A stretch of 64,000 nt of DNA from Darksidea phi (taxonomy: Eukaryota > Ascomycota > Dothideomycetes > Pleosporales > Lentitheciaceae), in contig JASJFT010000142.1 of the NCBI GenBank assembly GCA_030770425.1, positions 1 to 64,000 of the forward strand, read 5' to 3'. The position numbers and the translations under genes are program-made. Shown piece by piece: positions 25,806 to 36,063 of this stretch; the stretch's first letter is position 1; every line of letters starts with the position of its first letter. The notes beneath the pieces were generated by a model. It was not told the origin of the DNA, searched no databases, and saw only the letters and a list, made by a program, of their open reading frames with translations.

Positions 25806-27655
25806 GAATGCGGATACCGGCGCCCGTTGCCTTGTTCTTCTTCTTCTTCTTCAGCAAAGAGGCTCAGTAAGTACCACGTCTTTCGCGCCACAAACCTGAG
25901 AAGCTCTTCCGTTTCATATTCGCCTGAATCTATATTCGACATCTCACGATCCAAATCCGCAATGCAGCTTCATTACTCACTCAGCCTTCTATCCGATGAG
26001 ATCATGCTAACATGGGATTGCCTGTCTAGCAGACAATCACACCAAATCACACCAAAGTAAGTAAATTTCGTTCACACTGCTTGTAGTCCCTCAAGGTCCG
26101 CATTGGGTCGATCCATACCTTTCGAGCATGTGCTTGTTGTGCAACATCGACGGCACCATGCACACTTCCCGATTGTCCATTGGATCAGCATGCTGGGCAG
26201 TCTTCGCGCTCTGAAAGCACCTCGCCGTCTCAAGATATACTTGTATGCTGACTTTGTGAACCTAGGACAAAAAACAACCACCAGTGAGTACACACCAGTT
26301 CCTCCACCCCCCTCCACCGTGTTTCTCCCATACCCGTGCAACCATCCGCCACCCAGGCACGGCACCGCCAGGGCTACCGAAATCAGCCACCAAGACTACG
26401 TCCCCGATGATGTTCGGACCCCCAGTGCATCAACGCGACCCCATTTTTGATTCCGATACGCTCGTCACTCCGCACATACATTCTAGGACGGCGGCTATCC
26501 CATACCTTCCCTTCTACTTGATATTTCTTCACTTGATCCACCGAACACCTCGAAAGTTGTGGAAACGACGGATCTACACTATGCGTGCGGCAGCCACGTC
26601 GCAAAATATTCAACCACGCTGTTGGTTCAGTTGCGACGCTTCGAGTGCACAAACGTTTCCGGCTTCTACAGACAACATGGAATTTCGATTTGATCCTATC
26701 ACTTCGGCGTCTCATCCTCGTTCTCCATGCACTTTATGTTTTGCATTGCCGATACCTCTGGACTTTACTGTTGACCTACGCTATATTCGTTTGAGATATT
26801 GTGGCTTTCCGTACAATTTGCTGATATAGACATAGTGGCTCGACGCTGTTACCTTTGCCGCGGCTCCGGCCATTACTCCAGCCACTGCCCGTTGAACCGG
26901 GAGCTCACCGATCTCCAGCGGGGGATGATGGCGTTAGGCGCAAGCCAGGTATGTATTATTCCATGCTAACCAAATTCTACATAAAGCCTTTGGATCTTAT
27001 TCTTCATTTCACCCTTATCAAAGCTATTGGGTTGTTCTTTCATTAACACCTGTAACAGCGCCAAAACCTTGCGGCGGACATCCGCCGACGTAAGTAGATT
27101 GCTTTCTTTACTTCGCATCACTCTCCTTCAACTTCGTGTCTTGGTTTCCGACGCGATCTTTCGTGAATTACCTATCAACTCGATTTTGCGGTGTCGGAAG
27201 AGTCATCGGGTCCTTCGTTTTCGCACCTGATCACGTCTCGTTCCTGTACTGCTACTTTTCAACTCGCTATGAGTCACCATTTCAGCGCCACTTGCCGTTG
27301 TGGAGATCGACGGTCGAGGACCGTTCGAGCCAGTCAATCTACTGCAACTTGGAGTGTCGATGCGATCTTCCTCAAGAGCGAAGGATACCGGAACTTTCTC
27401 CCGAGAGACGACAAGCATTACGATGATCTCTTCAAAGCGTCTTGCCTGCCCAAACAACCGTCGTTACTGCGACTTTGTCCCTCTCAAGACTAATTTCGTT
27501 GTATCGCGAAATATGTGCTAACTTTGAGTCATAGAACAAGCACTGCGCGGCGGCCGGGGCGGCCGTGGGGGCGGCCGTGGGGGCCGGGGCGGACGGGGTG
27601 GCGCCCGGGGTGGCGCCCGCGGTGGCCACCACCACCAGCAGCAGCAACAACAACA

Positions 27656-27739
<84 letters not shown>

Positions 27740-27827
27740 GCAGCAACAGCAGCAGCAACAGCAGCAGCAACAGCAGCAGCAACAGCAGCAGCAACAGCAG
27801 CAGCAGCACCATATCAAGTCCGAATGA
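25806..27827 (+). CDS. Gag-like zinc-knuckle/RGG/poly-Q gene with four introns (copy 1)
   Basis: Aligning this region with 29478-29830 shows the same short exons here separated by four insertions, each with fungal splice signals: 25867-26029 (GTAAGT...AG), 26057 to 26829 or 26835 (GTAAGT), 26949-27058 (GTATGT...ACAG) and 27090-27534 (GTAAGT, branch CTAAC, ATAG). Exon 3 encodes a retroviral-type CCHC knuckle (CYLCRGSGHYSSHC) and the block LNRELTDLQ. Exon 4 is RQNLAADIRR. Exon 5 is RGG-rich, then three His, about 57 Gln, and HHIKSE before TGA at 27825. Exons 3 to 5 join in one open frame. The frame from exon 1 (possible start MRIPAPVALF, about 25808) into exon 3 is not resolved. It may be a domesticated Gag fragment or an element remnant; function is unknown. 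Confidence 0.55.
27636..27806 (+). repeat. CAG/CAA trinucleotide tract (about 57 glutamine codons)
   Basis: This is an uninterrupted run of CAG and CAA codons in the frame set by the upstream RGG repeats. The paralogue at about 29878-29900 has only six or seven such codons. The antisense poly-Leu and poly-Cys frames over this tract are artefacts of the repeat. Confidence 0.9.
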
Positions 27828-27896
27828 ATTCTATGTATTAGTATAATTATAAACTTGTACCTTCTAAAGATTATAACCTGTATACATGCGACGTAA
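27828..27896 (+). repeat. Tail repeat shared with 30258-30330
   Basis: The sequence gaattctatgtattagtata through tatacatgcgacgt is nearly identical to 30258-30330. In both places it follows the Gag-like module and precedes a pogo fragment. Confidence 0.85.
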
Positions 27897-27943
27897 CGTG
27901 TTCCACCACTCAGTGACTCACACCAGTCAGTGACTCACCCCAC

Positions 27944-28630
27944 CTAAAAAGACGCCTGTTTTGACTGATTGCGCCACAACGCCAGAATATTTTGTATTGA
28001 AATTCTATAGACAGGCTTCCTAGAGAGCTTTACATTGAGACCCTCAATAACTGTAACCCACTCTCGATTGCCTGGCTGTATAGCGACTGCTCTACCCACT
28101 GTATCAGAGCTAGTAACTACCTTCGAGGTCGCAGCTATACCTATTGCGAAGCCAGTCTCATCAAAGTTGTAGATATCCTCATCAACGATACCGCGTGATA
28201 GGCGCGTCTCTTCAACACGCTTGAACCACGCGTTGATTATAGCTGGATCCTCGCATTTCGCGCGCTGTAAATGGAACTTGCGATTCCATTTCATCTATAG
28301 CTCTGGCTGGGTGCTGATAAATCGTAATACCCAGTTCTTGCCAATAGGCTGTGGAGGAGGATTCTGGCCGCGCGCAGCGAGCAGAGTATCAGCCATCCGC
28401 CGTACGTTGATTATCTGCGGCGGAAATCCTCGTCGGTCAAGCTCTAGTATCCAATCTACTAGAGCCTGCTCTTCTGTTGGCTGTAGCTTTCATTTTTGAG
28501 CGTTGACTGTAGCTTGTGGGAGGGTACCGTTGATACTGTTGGCGGAAGCAGCTATCCTGAGCAGTGTTTGTTGGATTACGTAATAGCTCATCACTAGCCC
28601 TAGTGTATAGGCTGGCCTTCTGGCCATCCT
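27944..28630 (-). pseudogene. Fot1/pogo-type transposase fragment A (DDE superfamily)
   Basis: The minus strand encodes an N-terminal DNA-binding half (near 28390-28480: EEQALVDWILELDRRGFPPQ) and, after a break, a catalytic part with YNFDETGFAIG at about 28150-28185, the first Asp block of pogo-family DDE enzymes. TSSDTVGRAVAIQPGNREW follows. The frame is lost near 28290, and the C-terminal half with the other acidic residues is missing because the sequence ends at about 27944. A cagtgactcacacc / cagtgactcacccc repeat at 27912-27944 may be the terminal repeat. It is the closest readable relative of the RIP-destroyed copies at 1-1243 and 3072-4924. Confidence 0.8.
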
Positions 28631-28960
28631 CCTCCTAGAATAATACAATAACTTTTCACACTTCAACAGGTTATGAGCCCCGCCTGCATCTATCGCTGCC
28701 GGCCTTTGTAATTAAATTACTTTCTCTCCTCTATCGACAGCACCTTACATCTGCATCTTCCTGATTACGGCGCACTGCTGCATCGCCACACCAGCGCTCT
28801 GTCTCAACGTCATCAGCCATCATCCGCCTACCCGGCGGCCCCGCAGCTCTCAGAAAGGACACCAGCTGTCTATTATAGGCACTAATTAGGACAGTCACCG
28901 TCTAATTACCCTATCAGCCATCCGCCGTCTACGCTCTATAACGGCGGACCACACCACATC

Positions 28961-30184
28961 ATGTCGACCTTTCAGTTCAAGCTCGACCCCTCATCACTGC
29001 CCAAGCTTGACTCACGAGGCAGCAATTACCCTGAATACAGGTCCGCGTGGACTGTCGCCTTCCGATATGCTGACCTCTGGCCCATCATCTCGAAGAAAAG
29101 ACTGACTAGCTCAGGCGCCAGCGGGCGCAGACGCCGCAACCATCGCCAAAGCCAACACTGCCATCGACGAATGGGAAAAGCAGGACAACAAAGCCATGGT
29201 CATGCTCCTGTCTTAGTTCACAACGACCTCACCATGTCAGTAGCCACCTGCGACACCTCAGCATAGGCTTGGGAACATCTGGCAAATCGGTTTGATCGAG
29301 ACACGGGCAACACCACCATCCTGCTCTTCAGGTCTCTCACCAACCTTCGCTATCGCGACGGTGATGACCTGAGACTACACTTGGACGAGTTTCACCAGCG
29401 TTGGACACGGATGGCAAAGCGAGCCCTCTCGTCTACACAGGCTGTCGCTACCGCGATGAGGCCTATCTTCAACATATACTGGCGCCCGTTTCCTTGTTCT
29501 TCTTCTTCTTCTTCTTCAGCAAAGAGGCTCACACACAGACAATCACACCCAAGACGAAAGACAACTACGATGCCTCGGCGTTGCAACCTTTGCCGTGAAT
29601 ACGGCCATTACGCGGCCCAATACCCGTTTAATCGGGAGATGACCGACCTCCAGCGCGAGCTAGAAGCGTTGGGCGCAAGCCATCGCCACAGCCTCACGGC
29701 GGGCATCCGTCGACAGCAACAACTGCGCGCACAGCGCGGCGGCCGGGGCGGCCGTGGGGGCGGTCGTGGTGGCCGTGGGGGCGGTCGTGGTGGCCGTGGC
29801 GGACGGGGCGGCGCCCGCGGAGGTATCAAGAGCTGTAGAAAGACATGCTGTGAGCATGTTGACATTTGTGAATAGGCCAGCAGCAGCAACAGCAGCAGCA
29901 TATCAAGTCCGAAATGCCCAGATGACAGATATCACCCCCGATGACATGAAGAGCGACGGACAGCAATATGTTATCCCCTTCGACCCGCAGCAGCAGCGGC
30001 GGCAGCGGCAGCGGCAGCGGCGGCGATCGCCCGCGAAGCGCGGTCAATATCGGTGGAGAAAGCGGCGGAGAAAGCGGCGGAGAAAGCGGCCGCAGAAAAC
30101 AAGGAAGAGAAGAAAGCGTTGGCAAAGAAGGAAGAAAAGCAGAAGCTCACAGTCTGGCAAAAGGTCAAGAAGGAGGCCTAAGAG
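28961..30184 (+). pseudogene. Ty1/copia Gag remnant joined to intronless zinc-knuckle/RGG module (copy 2)
   Basis: The start MSTFQFKLDPSSLPKLDSRG and SAWTVAFRYADLWPIIS are the N-terminus of a copia Gag (UBN2-type). After frameshifts the Gag core continues with VHNDLTMSVATCDTS, WEHLANRFDRDTGNTTI and FHQRWTRMAKRALSS up to about 29470. From about 29478 the sequence is co-linear with copy 1 but without its introns: an imperfect knuckle (CNLCREYGHYAAQY, last Cys now Tyr by a TGC-to-TAC change), RGG repeats to about 29820, a short Gln run, then QMTDITPDDMKSDGQQYVIP. A frame shift at the CAG run leads to an Ala/Lys/Glu-rich C-terminus ending KLTVWQKVKKEA before TAA at 30180. It is not translatable as one protein. 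Confidence 0.7.
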
Positions 30185-30257
30185 TTGAGGAGCGTCGAAA
30201 CTCGCCCGCGCCATGGCGCCTCGTTGAAAGCTTTTTTTCTTTTACTTTGTTTTTTTG

Positions 30258-30330
30258 TTTGAATTCTACATATTAGTATAATTATAAACTTGTACTTTCT
30301 AAAGATTATAACCTGTATACATGCGACGTT
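30258..30330 (+). repeat. Tail repeat shared with 27828-27896
   Basis: This is the second copy of the roughly 70-bp sequence that follows the Gag-like module. Similarity to the first copy ends just after gcgacgt. Confidence 0.85.
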
Positions 30331-30347
30331 AAGGTTCCTGCGTGATA

Positions 30348-30807
30348 CGTAATACGCGTCAGCCTTAACACTCTGATCAAACCTTAAATATACCTCGCTG
30401 CCCCGTACCTTCTTGGCGCAGCCCACGAATGCAATTCCGTACAGGCAGCATCCGCCGACATTGCGCTTCGCTAGCACCCCAGCCAGGGGGACAACGGGAG
30501 CGAGTAAATCGTCTGCCATTCGTCGTACGTCAATAATCTGTGGGGGAAAGCCTCGTCGATCAAGGTCTAGGATCCAGCGAACAAGCGACTGCTCTTCGAC
30601 AGGTGACAGCTTTTGGTTGACAGACTTTATCTCGTATTTTGGGAGGATACCGCGGTGGCGCGTCCGGAGGGTAGATTTTGGTACGTCATAGGCTGCAGCA
30701 GCTGTACGAATTGATATACGAGGATTAGACTTTATTGAGACAATAGCAAGCTGAAGCCTGCCTTCTTTTGCTAGAGATTGAGCTTGTGGTTGTCGAGCCA
30801 TGGTCAA
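30348..30807 (-). pseudogene. Fot1/pogo-type transposase N-terminal fragment B
   Basis: The start MTMARQPQAQSLAKEGRLQL is followed by ISIRTAAAAYDVPKSTLRTR, a psq-type helix-turn-helix, and then by VEEQSLVRWILDLDRRGFPP, the second DNA-binding (Tc5-type) helix block. This matches the N-terminal half of fragment A. After PPQIIDVRRMADDLLA the similarity stops and the frame runs into unrelated sequence (GGCCLYGIAFVGCAKK and onward). The catalytic domain is absent. The frame itself stays open for about 200 codons past the pogo homology, so a short DNA-binding protein could still be made. Confidence 0.75.
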
Positions 30808-31019
30808 AAAGGTGGACGTAGCTTGCTGATGTGCGCAGCTTACTAATAAAACACGTTAACTAGTATAAAGTGATCTTACCCGCAATCCGGCGCTCACTCG
30901 AACTCAGATACGTACATTAGTCAATTTCACACATCGTCACCACGCAGCCGTGTCTGTCCATTATAAGAATTCGTCGCCTGTCGTTTCCAATCAAGCGTCT
31001 AGGTCTCTTAGTTCCACAT

Positions 31020-31460
31020 ACGGTACGCCCGGGTATCCTAGCCTTACTTATTACGACGCTAAACTAATACTAATATTTAATATCCGACCGCTCTAAGCCT
31101 GTATCTCTAAATCTACGTATAGAAGATATAGAGTTAATATAATAGGTTAGTAAAAAAGGCGTCGAAGACGCCCTTAAGTACTTAGAAGTAGTAAAAATAG
31201 AACTTAAATAGGCTAGTACGGGTTTTCGAAAAGATTATAATAAAATTAATACTAGTTTTAGCTACTCCATCCCGCCTATCTACAACTACTTCCCTATTAT
31301 CCGAGGGTTACTTACCGACTAACCAGCCCCGTACCGCCCGCCTACCTTGTCGGGCCCGTGAAGGAACTCTACGTGAAGAGCGATACGCTTAACTACGGAG
31401 ATATACTACTAAAAAGCTTCAAGATATAAAATTTAAGTATCCTAACTCCCTAACACCCTC
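31020..31460. other. Small RIP-mutated island
   Basis: About 400 bases have the same CA/TG depletion as the large blocks, between GC-normal flanks. No element could be recognised. The only gene nearby starts beyond it. Confidence 0.55.
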
Positions 31461-31509
31461 GGCATTCGATACAAGTACAGGACGACATGAAAAACACGGC
31501 TAGGGTTAT

Positions 31510-32412
31510 TTACTCAGCCTTAATAAGAGAAGTTGACTCGTCCAAATTAGCGTTAGAGAAAGAGTGTGTGTCTATAAGGCCACCCGTAACCATATTGAGG
31601 ATGCTCCAAGCCAACCCGTTCCTCTCCCTAGAGGGTTCTTCTGGACTGCGCTCAGCACTTGACGACGCTGGAGTGGGCGGAGACCTGCGGTTGGTATCAT
31701 TTGAAACCCGCCCCCTCATCATCTCCCTTGCATACTTGTCTCTTATCTCGTCGATGCCCCGTAAGACTTTCCTGCGTGTGCCCTCGTTAAACGTATTTGG
31801 AGCGTATGGCCGTCCGTCGAAAAGGGTGAGAGCAAGGTCGCGATCGTTCGTAAGGGTCGTAGCCAATCCCGACCAATCGCATCGATTGATCAAGCGCCGG
31901 ATACCGCTGCCCGAATGCCCTTGTGCTGCTGAGCGCAGTTTGTTCTCAATATGGTCCCGGTTAAGCATCATTTCTTCCAATAGAAAAGCAACACGAAGTT
32001 GATAGTACGAGTCCGTGCTGCCGTTATCTTCTGCCTTGGCATATTTTTCTTCAATCACCCTGGCTTGACCGAGTACCCATTCGTTGATCGTGCATGGCTC
32101 CTTCGTATAATCTTCGAGTAGTTTTGCAGTCAGAAACCGTTGGAACATGGCGATATCCGTTACGAGATGGGCTTGAGTAATCATATCCCCGTAAATTTTC
32201 GTCCAGTGTTGCATAACTTGGCTATGTGAAGTATCGAGGTCTTTAAGAGATGGGTCCATGTTTTGATGATTGAGTATTTCCTCGTGTAACTTGATCGCAT
32301 GACGTACCTCGGTTCGAAGCAGAGGCGTTAGAAATTCTAATAGAAGAATTTTTAAGTTGCGAATCCGGAGGACTATTATCTCGCGGATTCTCTCGGTGGT
32401 ATTGTCCTCCAT
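31510..32412 (-). CDS. Hypothetical protein, unrecognised
   Basis: This is an intact single-exon frame of about 300 codons from MEDNTTERIREIIVLRIRNL. The frame is open further upstream to 32682, but that part reads through a 16-bp minisatellite, so the internal ATG at 32412 is preferred. The protein is mainly charged and helical (for example WVLGQARVIEEKYAKAEDNG and RRKVLRGIDEIRDKYAREMM) with a Ser/Pro-rich stretch near residue 245. No signal peptide, membrane segment or known motif is seen. The function is unknown. Confidence 0.5.
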   Translation of the reverse strand: MEDNTTERIREIIVLRIRNLKILLLEFLTPLLRTEVRHAIKLHEEILNHQNMDPSLKDLDTSHSQVMQHWTKIYGDMITQAHLVTDIAMFQRFLTAKLLEDYTKEPCTINEWVLGQARVIEEKYAKAEDNGSTDSYYQLRVAFLLEEMMLNRDHIENKLRSAAQGHSGSGIRRLINRCDWSGLATTLTNDRDLALTLFDGRPYAPNTFNEGTRRKVLRGIDEIRDKYAREMMRGRVSNDTNRRSPPTPASSSAERSPEEPSRERNGLAWSILNMVTGGLIDTHSFSNANLDESTSLIKAE

Positions 32413-32441
32413 GGTGTCATGAGCGTAGGAAAGATGAAAGG

Positions 32442-32537
32442 GTACGTGAGGTTCTTGGTGCGTGAGGTTCTTGGTGCGTGAGGTTCTTGGTGCGTGAGGT
32501 TCTTGGTGCGTGAGGTTCTTGGTGCGTGAGGTTCTTG
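32442..32537. repeat. 16-bp minisatellite, six copies
   Basis: The unit gtgcgtgaggttcttg is repeated six times without gaps (the first copy has gtac in place of gtgc). It lies 30 bases upstream of the preferred start codon of the gene at 31510-32412. On the minus strand it has no stop in any frame, so the upstream frame stays open through it. Confidence 0.92.
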
Positions 32538-32908
32538 GTACGGGGCAACATGGCTTAATAAAGACTGGCGTTAAACTATCACGTACTCCATGACCCATAC
32601 GCACTAGCGAATCACTGCGAAAGCATCTGGGCCCTTTTGAGCCAATCAGAGAAGGACGACGTAATCTAGCATGAGCGTTCACTAGCGAGATGGATCAGCT
32701 TTTACGACCAGCTATCATTGCAGTGACGGATTGCTTTTGAAGTACAGGTATTTCTCAATGTAACCGAGTATAGGGGCGAAATTAAGCCATGTCGGAACAT
32801 TTAGTTATAGCTTGCTGTAAACTCCAACAAGTAAAACTCTTATCTTCTCCATCCAACAAGTGCCCAATTGTGCCGTCAATCTACCTCGTTGACTTCTTCG
32901 ATGTATAG

Positions 32909-33157
32909 TTACACCATCTGCCCTGGGGATGGTGGACGACCGAGATTGTGACGGAACGAGTCAAGGTTTGTAGTTTCATCCGAGTGGCCGTGCTGGTTCC
33001 AGTAATCGACAGCAGCGGCAGTCACTTGCTGCCCAAGGGCCCCAACGTTCTGCAATGCTTCCGTGGCAACAGCCTCCTCGGTGCTACTCGCACGTCCCCA
33101 AGCCATATTATACAAAACCTCCAGGCCGGTTTTGAATATCTCAAGCGTGATAGGCAT
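32909..33157 (-). CDS. Short hypothetical frame, possibly the last exon of a larger gene
   Basis: MPITLEIFKTGLEVLYNMAW... encodes 82 residues ending RPPSPGQMV. Upstream there is a candidate intron (donor near 33229, acceptor near 33190), so the visible part may be only a terminal exon. Any upstream exons run into the assembly gap at 33548. No family is recognised. Confidence 0.35.
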   Translation of the reverse strand: MPITLEIFKTGLEVLYNMAWGRASSTEEAVATEALQNVGALGQQVTAAAVDYWNQHGHSDETTNLDSFRHNLGRPPSPGQMV

Positions 33158-33404
33158 GTCGAAACGAGAGCGGTGAGAATCGCTTGCCCAGTATTAGTAT
33201 TTTACGTCTGTTGAGAGGATCATACTAACCTTTTCAATAGGTATTCAACGGCTCGGGTTTGAAGCGGATGGTAGGTACTGGCGACGCTTTCCGTGTGCGA
33301 AGTGGACTATATCTGAGAATCCCGAATGCGCAAGAAGATAGGAACCCCGTGAGCTTTCTATATCATACTTTTGCTGCGGTACTCCATAGCCGGCCGGCCT
33401 TAAA

Positions 33405-33409
33405 ATAAA

Positions 33410-33442
<33 letters not shown>

Positions 33443-33659
33443 AAATAAAAAAAAAAAAAAAAAAGGGTATATGGGAAGTTCAATGAAAAGGAGGGGCAGG
33501 CGCGTGTAAAAAAAGCGGGGCCGCAAAAAGCGGGCGAAAATGGGGCGNNNNNNNNNNAAAATATTTAATATTTTAATTATCATTTTATAATATTTTTTTT
33601 TTATATTCTCTCAAAAAACCCCCCAAAAAAAATATTTTCCCCCCCCCACCCCCCCCCCC

Positions 33660-33704
<45 letters not shown>

Positions 33705-33705
33705 A
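33405..33705. other. Assembly gap (10 N at 33548-33557) flanked by homopolymer and low-quality-looking sequence
   Basis: A run of A at 33411-33463 leads into 80 bases of odd composition, ten N, then AT-only sequence, C and A homopolymers, and another A run of about 40 to 33702. The gap therefore sits inside or beside a poly-A tract. The true order and length here are not established by the sequence. Confidence 0.8.
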
Positions 33706-33734
33706 TTACAAAGGGAGAATAAGAAGGCCGCAAT

Positions 33735-35236
33735 CTACGTCCTCAACTCCGCGAAAATATACCGTCCAATAACATTCACCGCCGTGGCGAAAATCGACAC
33801 ACCCCTAAAGATGAGAATAAATGGCTGTATAAGCATGGGACAGGACCGCGCTTTGACCCAGATGGCGAGGAACGCGATGCAGAAGAAGTGGTAGACAAGC
33901 ACGAGCCGGTTGCGGATGATGCCCGCGAGCAGGCCGGACGGCCCGTCGATGCCAAGCTGGAAGTAGCGGAAACAGCCTATTTGAAGAGCTTTAAGGTTGG
34001 GGTCTGTAATATTTCTTAGCTTGATGTGTTGAAGTAAGAGAAAGGGAACTATCAACCTGCAGTAGCGAATAGCACGTAGAGTGCTTGTGCCAAAATATTG
34101 ATGACAGAAGTGACATCTTTCCTTCTCCAATGAAAAAGGCGCATCTGTTTCTTGACGGCCTTGGTATCCGACAGCGAAGGCACCTTGTCCGGGCCCAATA
34201 GGTCTGCGAGAAGTACCACATCATTGAGACCGACAGTCATACCGTCCCCAGTAAGGGGGTGTCGCATGTTTAGCGCATCGCCAATGATAATCATACCCGG
34301 CGTTTTATTCACAGTAGGTGGTAACCATGAGTTTTGCATTGATCGTATACTCCAGTTTTTGACTGCGTCGATGAAGGCCGGTCGTACGCATTCTGGCAAC
34401 GCCGGTACAACGACCTTCTCGAAATGGTTTTTGATACCGCCAGCCGAGAGATGAGCAGTTGGGCAGCCGTCCTGGACGTCGATGAGAGCTCTCGTCTCGT
34501 GCGTGCCGATCTGATAGAGCAGGATAGGTGAACTGTCCCCAAGAATAACATGGCCATGATACGGTGCTGGCAGCACCGCGTCTTTCATTTCTACGCCATA
34601 GAATTTCGACGACGTGATCGGTGTCCGCTGTATATAGTCTTTCCTGAACCTAGACGCGCAGCCGTCGCAGACTATCGTAAGACTCCCAAAATAAAAGCCG
34701 TTTGCCTTCGTCTTCACGCCCAGTATCTGACCCGTCCATTCGTACTTGATAAGCTCTTTCGCCGTGCCCTCGACCACAGTCACGTTCTTATGCTGCATCG
34801 CCGCCATTCGCAGTGCCTGCACAAATCTGCCGTGATGGAAACTTCTTCCCTCTACTCTTGAGCCATTCCCTTTGCCAGCATCCTGCGGGTACGGAATCTC
34901 CACCGGCTGTGCATGATATGTCACTAAATACCCAAGCACAGGAATAGCGTCAATATCCTCAAGACAGTGTCCCAGGCCCAACTTCTGTAGCGCTTGCACG
35001 CCGCCCGGCTGCAGCAGCTCACCCACAATGCGATCCGGCTGCTTCAGGCTCTTTTCAAGCAATATGACGCTGCGGCCCTGGTCACCAAGGGAAACGGCGA
35101 GGGCGGAACCCACGACGCCACCGCCGATGACGACAACGTCCGCATCGTTGTGAATTTGCCTCCGATCCTTCTTGTCGTTGGTATAGGAATGCGAGACCGA
35201 CGAGGTCGGTAGGGTGTCATTGACGATCAGCGGCAT
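33735..35236 (-). CDS. Squalene monooxygenase (squalene epoxidase)
   Basis: This FAD enzyme oxidises squalene to 2,3-oxidosqualene at the endoplasmic reticulum membrane. Motifs in order: the FAD Rossmann motif VVVIGGGVVGSALAVSLG (about residue 33); the family signature GELLQPGGVQALQKLGL; the DG motif IVCDGCASRFRK; the GD motif GDALNMRHPLTGDGMTVGL; and the hydrophobic C-terminus with GCFRYFQLGIDGPSGLLAGI. One GT-AG intron lies near 34008-34056, between LFAT and DPNLKALQ. ATG 35236 (MPLIVNDTLP) is preferred; the frame is open to an upstream ATG at 35374. Length is about 480 residues, normal for fungi. Two residues differ from the consensus as I know it: D in HPLTG-D-GMTV (usually G) and Q in RSM-Q-NSWLPP (usually P). 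It sits alone among transposons and decayed genes, so it may be an extra paralogue of the housekeeping gene. Confidence 0.85.
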
Positions 35237-35374
35237 CGTTGGAGCAGGAGATATCAAGAGATGTATGTATATATGGGTTTCGTCTCGCTGGCCGGTGCGT
35301 GGCGTTGATTCTGAGCGGTTGAAAAAACTGTGGTTCGGGTATGGGTAGGTTTTTAAGGTATGTTGTTGGGACAT

Positions 35375-36060
35375 TTCGTTCTATATGGTGTGATCAAAGC
35401 CAGAAGGCTACAAAGAGATGAATTCCATGAGAAGCAGAGAGGCTGCTTCTCTGCAGAATGATCTAGTCTCGGGCTATTGTAGTTCCGGTTCCGTCCTGGT
35501 CTTGGCCCAGGTTTCATCCGAAGATTCTCTAGAAGTTACCGCAGGCATTGCCAAGGGCCATGTGTCGGCCTATACTAAGAGTCGGAATTTCTGTAGGGCC
35601 GGTCCGTCAAAGCGGCATGGGACCAACAAAATATTAGGTTGGCGGGTCGTCCTTTGCCAACAGAAATAGGGCCTGAATCGCACTAGAAAATAGGAACCGG
35701 AAAGCCAAAGGCGTGGACCGCCTGGCGGTAGAGGGCCCCAGAGGGCAGGTCAGAGAATTTGCCTCTCCCCACCCCACACCGCGCCGCAATCCTTATTACG
35801 TGACGGGCGTGATTTCAAAGCAATTCCGAGATAACCCCTAGGCTAATAAGGCCATACTGTGGGTCCTATCTATGTAAGTGCTTTATGTCCGTTTGGACAG
35901 CGTTACCTATACTCACATGACTTGCATAGAAACCAGTAATCGTTGTTCCCGCGGCAATAGTTAAGGACTGCATCTCTGAATGATTGCAGTCGACATGACT
36001 TTGGAACTCCCGACCGCGATTGGTCGTTATCTAGCGTACGAAGTTCAATTAGTCTAGTGC
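35375..36060. other. Intergenic region upstream of squalene epoxidase
   Basis: No coding frame with support was found; the longest (35418-35669) has no motif. It presumably contains the promoter of the monooxygenase, but no recognisable site was identified. Confidence 0.4.
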
Positions 36061-36063
36061 ACT

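Noticed and set aside
27432..27817. Long minus-strand frames of poly-Leu and poly-Cys
   Set aside because: They are the antisense readings of the CAG/CAA tract and carry no independent evidence of coding.
29754..30188. Lys/Arg-rich protein (RRKRRRKRPQKTRKRR type)
   Set aside because: It is the shifted frame of a more protein-like Ala/Glu/Lys sequence that ends KLTVWQKVKKEA; the change of frame occurs at a CAG run.
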